From the NCBI GenBank assembly GCA_002633025.1, contig NMRB01000502.1:227550-291549 (forward strand): 64,000 nt of DNA, in the 5' to 3' direction. A program made the translations under genes and the position numbers. Under the pieces are notes generated by a model that was given only the letters and a program-made list of their open reading frames with translations, searched no databases and had not been told where the DNA came from. Positions 58,365-64,000 of this stretch are shown in pieces. Origin of the DNA: Notospermus geniculatus (Eukaryota > Nemertea > Pilidiophora > Heteronemertea > Lineidae). How positions within the stretch are numbered: position 1 is the first letter of the stretch; the number at the start of each line of letters is the position of its first letter.

Positions 58365-59751
58365 TTCATGTACCAAATCTATTGTGGAGTCATCTTATAC
58401 TGAGGATACATGTCACCACGGTTTCACTGCAACCAATTAGCTATCACACTAGCAGATTGATCATCACATACAGCATCCCATTAAGTGGTGGTAGCTCCAT
58501 GCTGTAATCAATTCCATGTATGGCACTCATAATTAATAAATCTACAAACAAAAATCTCTCTCATTACCACCGCACTGACGGAAATGTAATGTCAGGATAT
58601 TGCACACAGATTCAGAAGACGATGTTGACTTAGATATTAACCCTATGTACAGAGTTGCGAAATCACTAGTCGAGTTTTTGACATCAATCATCGAGGTAGA
58701 ATCTTCACCAAGCACACAGAAAGCCACCATGCTGCATCTACTACTTTGTCTCAGAAAACAACAGGCAGCATGCGTGTAACACGACTTGGAGCCATTCTAG
58801 GACTACATGTATTTTACCCTTACCGTAATTTCGGGTAGTTATCAAATGCCCTGAAAATGCACTCCAAAGGACGTGTTTTCAAAATTTCAGAACTGACTCC
58901 CAAGCCCAACTGATTGTCATGCCATTCACACTGGAAGGTGAAACTGCCCACAATTTCTATATCTACCTGGATTTACCTATCATCGCAATATACATGTTTA
59001 GAAATATAACAACACGCAGAGTTCTGAAATTATACTATAGTGCCCAGTTTCTTCAAAGTCCATTATACTTCCATTAAAGATGAAAAATATATTGGTTAAG
59101 TGCAAAATATGTCAATCACTACCACCACACCAATTTTTTCACCAATACCATTGTTTCAATCATTGTGATTCAAGTACTTCATCTACAAATATCAAAATTA
59201 AAGTGCAAAAAATCTGTTACCGCTGTTACCAGTATTAAGTCATGAAACAAGGTACATGTATTATGGTAAAACCTAACTTTTAACTAGAATGAAAAATCAA
59301 TGGTTTTCACAAGTGTTTACCGGTAAGAGAAAACGTCACAGCCTTGTAAGGCAGATATTCAAATGTACACTTAAGTAATATGCAGCACCACGATTTAAAA
59401 GACATAATTGAAAGCCAGCAGAAACCCTGTGCAGTCCCCTTGGTAAGTAATTCACACGAAGGCAGTCATAGCCAAGGAATAACAAGTATGAAATGTTGCT
59501 CAAGTCAGCAGAATAGTCAAATATAGTTAACGGCTGCACAATCAGCAGGTGGAAGAGCTGGGGAAATTGTCAATTCCAGGTACCGGCAATTTCCGATACA
59601 AATACAGGCCAAAAATGAATTGGGCAAATGTAAAATGCCGGAGAAGGGACTGCAGGGTTCATACTGACTGCTGCTTCAACTGCCTGAGACAATGTACAAA
59701 AATAGAAAGTACACATGGAAGCCAGTTCCCTTTACTAAGTACACATACGAT
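58365..59751. other. 3' flank of the AGPAT gene
   Basis: AT-rich DNA, part of which is probably the 3' UTR of the minus-strand acyltransferase. No other exon recognised. Confidence 0.45.
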
Positions 59752-62700
59752 CTAGTCTTCTTTCTTTTCTCGTCTCTTCCCTGTCTTTCCGTAAGCAGAT
59801 CCTCGCTCTATTTCTGTGACTCCGATCATCAGACGGACAATTATGGATACTAGAACGAAACAGGAAAACAGCGTCACAGACAAAAGAACTTCAGAACGAA
59901 TCTCAGTTCCTGGATTCAAGGCCTGGAGAACAATGCTCTGTAGATGCACTTACCAGTTAATAGAGCAGCTATAACTGCCAGTTGGAGGTACATTGATCCC
60001 GCGACAAACACCTTGCCTACATAGTAGAAGAGTGGAGTGCACAGCAAGACAGCCCAGAAGAGCCACACAAACAAGTCATATTTTCGTCTTGGAAGTTTTG
60101 TGGCAGTGCCAGAGAATTTACCATTCTTCAGAAATTCATCATAAATGTCATCCTGTAAATAAATAGAACAAACTGAAGTCATGTCAGAATATTGTCCTTT
60201 AAATCACATGTACTTACCATTTGAAAGGCTTTCCCGCTGAGCTTAGCTCACAAAAGAGAGCAGTTCAGAAATCATGGATCAGGGGCCTGTTTCTTAAAGT
60301 GACTTTAAGCTAATGGTACCATTAACTCAATGCATTTTCCATTTGGTTAAAGGTACCATTTGCTTAAAGCCACTTTTTGAAACAGGCCCCTGGTGAGTAC
60401 TATAAGCCCTGTCTATCACTTCAAAATACATGCACCATCCATGTGTCTAAAAACACAGACTGATACTCACCATTTCTTTGTACTTTTGTATTAACCACCG
60501 GGAAGCTTCCTCTTCATCATCTGGTACTTCTGATAGAGGTATTCGCCTTGAAAGTGAGAAATGATTGAGATGATTCAAGATTTTTGAATTGAATTGGAAG
60601 AGATTTCCATTGAAAAGGAAACTGTTTGATAAGTACAAGGATCACACCAACACTGAAGGTGTGGTCAGTAATGGAATACTTACCTGACCCTTAATTGAGA
60701 GGTAGTTCTTTTCCCATTCAGTATATTAGAGAGAGTGGGATCAGCACCCTCATCTGTAAATCCTAGAATGCAGTTGTACATTACAGGCACTGAAAGAGGA
60801 AGGAAACTGCTTAGGTAACAGAAAAAGAACAAACATCTCAATAGGCTATGACACGGTATTACTATCAAACAGAAACTTCATCCAGTACAAAAACTTACTT
60901 ATTCCTTTCAAAGCATACATGGAAAGGACAAATCCTTTTGTTCTGGGTAGAAGATGATGCTTGAGTTCTGGGAGACCCTTCTTGCGGGCTACCTCATTAC
61001 TGATATCACGTTTCTCCTCCGTGAAACGGGTACCTTCAGCAAAGAGCAAAATCTGAAAGGAAACGTAAGTGCATTAATAGCAGGTCGTGCATTGAACTTC
61101 ATTTGCCAGTAAATGGAGCAATACTGAAGTCATGTTTACGACAGTGTGGAGAATACAATCCAGACAAGTTGAGATACGGAGGAGTTAAGTCATGTCTCTC
61201 TTTCTTCAACTCACCCAGACTTTGAGATCAGGAGGGTAATCAGTCAGCTCAGCCAACTGTTCCTTGATTATCTTTTTGTCTTTTTCGAGGTTCCGTTTTA
61301 GGAATAAAGCTTCTGTGAAATGCCAACTCCATCCTATTACAGGGACGTAACGAAGTGAATCTTTCACATAGACTTTTGTACTCTGGAATATCAGAAAGAT
61401 GCCTCAGAAATGAGGTGTGAAGCCACAGTGACAGTCAAATCTTGTGTGAAAACGTTTGCAAGGCAAGTGGCGGTATTCGTTAGTGGGTGACGTTAGTTGA
61501 TCACCAGCAAGGGAATACACTCTGATCCCACACCAGCCAACCATACAGTCATTCATACGAAATGAAATATCCATGTAACTTACCCCAAGTAGGCCACACC
61601 TTTCAGCAAGGATCCAGCCTGCCAGCCAATCTATATCATATTTATGATTCATGACGACTAGACTATGTTCTTTGCCATAGAATTTGACCTCATCTGGAGG
61701 ACCAACAATTTCAACCTCTGATCCAGACCACCATTCTCCAAGGAATACCATTTCTTAAAGTAGAATGAAAAGTTACAGTGGACAGAATGGCAGCGATTCA
61801 CAAGAGGAAGCAGTTCACAATAGGATGACCAAAGAGAATTCAGGTATACAGCTTTAGGAGATATTCTGACGACGGCAGCCCAGTGCATTTCCTTTTCTTC
61901 AAGCAATAAGTAAATGGCAGCAGAATTTTCAAGTAGATTACATTCGCAGAGTGAGAAAAAACAACTTCAGGTTTTATGAAAAGGCCTCTGCACATTTGTC
62001 AGCATTTTGGTGTGATTTTACTTAGGGAGCCTCCATTGCATGGAGGCAGCACAGCAGTAGCAGAAATGATTTACTGCTGAACCCATCATGAAACACACAA
62101 GTTTTTGAAGACCTGCAAAAACGTCAACAACATTGCACTTTGAGTGCTGATTGTTATGTTTTGTCACTACAGGGTTACCAGGAGAGATCATAGTCTGACA
62201 TATCCAGGCCAAATTACAACTAATTTGATATGGTGCAAATCATCTCAAGTTCTAACTTGTATCTCAATAATCTGAACGATAACACTTCTTGAAAAAATAT
62301 ATACAAAACAATTTGTCATGTCGTGCAAAAAGGAAAGCTCATGACATGTTGCAGGTTGATATCACTTATATTGTAATCAGACCAGGAAAAATCGCCCCCA
62401 TTCATTTGAACCATGCTGTCAACCAAACCTTTTTAATTCAATTATAACAATTGCTGCTTGGGTAACTAACTATAAAGAATGCTGACATGATTTCTTTGAA
62501 ATATTAACGGTGCGGTAGTTACGGTTGCCCGAAGAGCAAAAAATTACGTATTGCATGCACCAGGCTGAGGCTTATCCACAAGGCAGTGGAATAGTTTTTC
62601 AACATAATATCATGCATGAAATGCAAACATTTGATTTTGAGGCACAACTTACGGCTCCATATACTGTATGCAAGGTACTGATTGATTTTTCTGTAGAGGC

Positions 62701-62824
62701 TACGGGAGAATGGCCAGATGATGCATGAGCACAGCATCAAGAAATTTACAATGAGCCCACTTGTGATGAAAATATATCCAAGGAGTAAATGGGCGATAGG
62801 CAAAGTCTTCATGAAGCTTAACAT
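59752..62824 (-). CDS. AGPAT3/4: 1-acyl-sn-glycerol-3-phosphate acyltransferase (AGPAT3/4 type), complete
   Basis: It acylates lysophosphatidic acid to phosphatidic acid at ER/Golgi membranes. Eight coding exons on the minus strand: 62824-62653, 61753-61584, 61382-61215, 61052-60899, 60789-60684, 60546-60471, 60152-59954, 59849-59752. All have GT-AG introns and join in frame to 380 residues plus TAG, close to the 376-378 of the human paralogues. An N-terminal membrane segment (8-35) precedes motif I NHKYDID (catalytic His94, Asp99). FLKR (141-144), motif III EGTR (176-179) and LPRTKGF (205-211) follow. Two hydrophobic segments lie in exon 7. The C-terminus IGVTEIERGSAYG matches the subfamily. 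ATG 62824 is used because upstream in-frame GTG is not a eukaryotic start. A splice acceptor at 62860 implies an upstream 5' UTR exon. AGPAT3 and AGPAT4 cannot be separated by eye. Confidence 0.95.
60280..60392. mobile_element. 113-bp palindromic MITE in AGPAT intron 6
   Basis: caggggcctgtttc at the left is inverted as gaaacaggcccctg at the right. Inner arms aaagtgactttaagc and gcttaaagccacttt pair imperfectly around two ggtacc-type words. Phrases like ggggcctgtttc are typical of a MITE type common in marine invertebrate genomes. Located between exons 6 and 7. Confidence 0.82.
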
Positions 62825-62859
62825 CTTGGTAAGATAACTCACATAACATCAACTGAACT

Positions 62860-64000
62860 CTGAAAAAGAAAGAAAACCCAATGAACTAATGAAGATCATC
62901 AGTGCTGTCAACACTGAAACCAACCACACCCCGGATGAGATACAGAAAAAATGGCATGACCAGGAGCACACACCATGCCGGTCTTATTTCTGTTATTACT
63001 GAAATTAGATAACCACATAGAAATAAACATCCTCCCACAGCAGGGGTTTTTACCTCGCTCCTCTTCACCCGCTCACACAAACCCCTGCCGAAATTCGCCG
63101 GAATCCGTGGAGTATCAAAGCCATTCCAGCAAATGTTCATCCCCACCATCTCATCCCAAGTTGGCCGCTGATTGATACACATGAACAACGCAGGTTTGAA
63201 CAAAGCTGACCCAGGTCAACATGAAATTACTCCCTCGGCGTATCTGTTTGGCGACGTGTGGCATGAGAATGAAATACATTCTGTGCGATGAATGTAGGGT
63301 AGGCTGAACTCAACTTAGATTGAATCCAGCGGTGTAAATAGGTTAATTGTCGGCCTGGGTCAGCGTATAATGTCAGCTGCTTGGCTGTGAATATTACAAG
63401 GGCCGTTATACATGTATACGTGTAACTGATCTCTAGTTAGGGTGAGGTGGGGAAGCTGAGGTACTTCAGCACTGTGTTGTGCGTGACACTACGAGACAAT
63501 CTACGTGTAATGCCTGTCATCTTAAGGTGACTCAGAATGNGGTTGGTGCAAAAATCGGCCGTTCTGCCGCTAATCGCCCGATCGAGCGGTGATCGGCCGA
63601 TCGGCCCTATGTTCCGGACTGATATGTGCCCCTACATAACTTGATGATGATGTAGGGCCTAGGTAAATGGGGAATTTTCATTGTTTTACTTACCATCATA
63701 TTACTACCCTTATACACTTCTGACTTCACACGAGGCACACTAAATATCTAAATTCACGTATTGGAATGGTTCCAGGTCAGTACTAGTCCTATTATCACCG
63801 GGACTTTGACACTGATAAGCCTCTATGTCAGGATAGATTAAATGACGATAGGCCTAGGCTATTGACTATTGACATCAGTCATCATGCCAATTATTTATCG
63901 CCTCCAGAAATGTGGACATTGACATTGTCATAGGCCTAACTGTATTAGGCCTACCAATTACTTACTCTTCTGGGCTGAAGTGGCATTAAAAAATGCTCCC
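62860..64000. other. 5' flank of the AGPAT gene
   Basis: Probably holds the 5' UTR exon and promoter, which I cannot place. A GC-rich patch with overlapping palindromes (gatcggccgatcggcc, about 63590-63606) follows the ambiguous base at 63540. Beyond 63640 the DNA is AT-rich with AGGCCT words. Confidence 0.4.

Noticed and set aside
62825-62842. Six extra N-terminal residues of the acyltransferase
   Set aside because: They depend on a GTG start. The first in-frame ATG at 62824 aligns with the family N-terminus.
1-64000. CRISPR arrays, operons, bacterial or viral genes
   Set aside because: No spaced direct repeats of CRISPR type. Gene structure is plainly that of an animal nuclear genome, and no capsid, polymerase or retroviral domain was seen.

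Overview
This is eukaryotic nuclear DNA from an invertebrate deuterostome. Genes are split by many short introns with standard GT/AG borders and encode typical animal proteins. Intergenic DNA is AT-rich and full of tRNA-derived SINEs and short inverted-repeat (MITE-like) elements. Palindromic words such as AGGCCT, TACATGTA and ACCGGT recur very often. An echinoderm or other ambulacrarian (lancelet is an alternative) fits best; this is an inference from composition and gene style, not a proven assignment. The sequence contains one 835-base assembly gap (36564-37398) and three isolated n bases (10054, 18483, 63540).

Layout. 1-11 kb: gene-poor. It holds a 1.3-kb direct duplication (281-1583 and 2521-3823), a tRNA-derived SINE (about 4040-4303) and an unassigned exon-like fragment near 5234-5525. 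11.1-12.8 kb: a seven-unit 48-50 bp tandem repeat sits directly before a single-exon class A GPCR of the FMRFamide-receptor-like type. 12.8-43 kb: no securely recognised gene. This part is a graveyard of inverted-repeat elements (13.2, 21.0, 21.8, 26.8, 28.6, 32.0, 33.7, 35.0, 36.1 and 39.7 kb), plus a reverse-strand SINE at 19.6 kb.

43-50.8 kb, minus strand: 17 exons of USP47, covering the N-terminal half with the full ubiquitin-specific protease catalytic domain. The C-terminal half is not visible before the assembly gap. 50.8-56.4 kb, plus strand: RPL10A, head-to-head with USP47. A 2.84-2.86 kb block holding USP47 coding exon 1, the shared promoter region and RPL10A exons 1-3 is tandemly duplicated. 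Copy 1 serves USP47 and leaves a truncated RPL10A. Copy 2 continues into RPL10A exon 4 and leaves an orphan USP47 exon 1. No RPL10A C-terminal exon was found for either copy.

59.7-62.8 kb, minus strand: a complete eight-coding-exon gene for a lysophosphatidic acid acyltransferase of the AGPAT3/4 type (380 residues). The genes are not functionally linked: neuropeptide-type receptor, deubiquitinase, ribosomal protein, phospholipid acyltransferase. The most notable structures are the duplicated bidirectional promoter, a 68-bp palindrome present in only one of its copies, a GC-AG intron in USP47, and several MITE families with clean target-site duplications.
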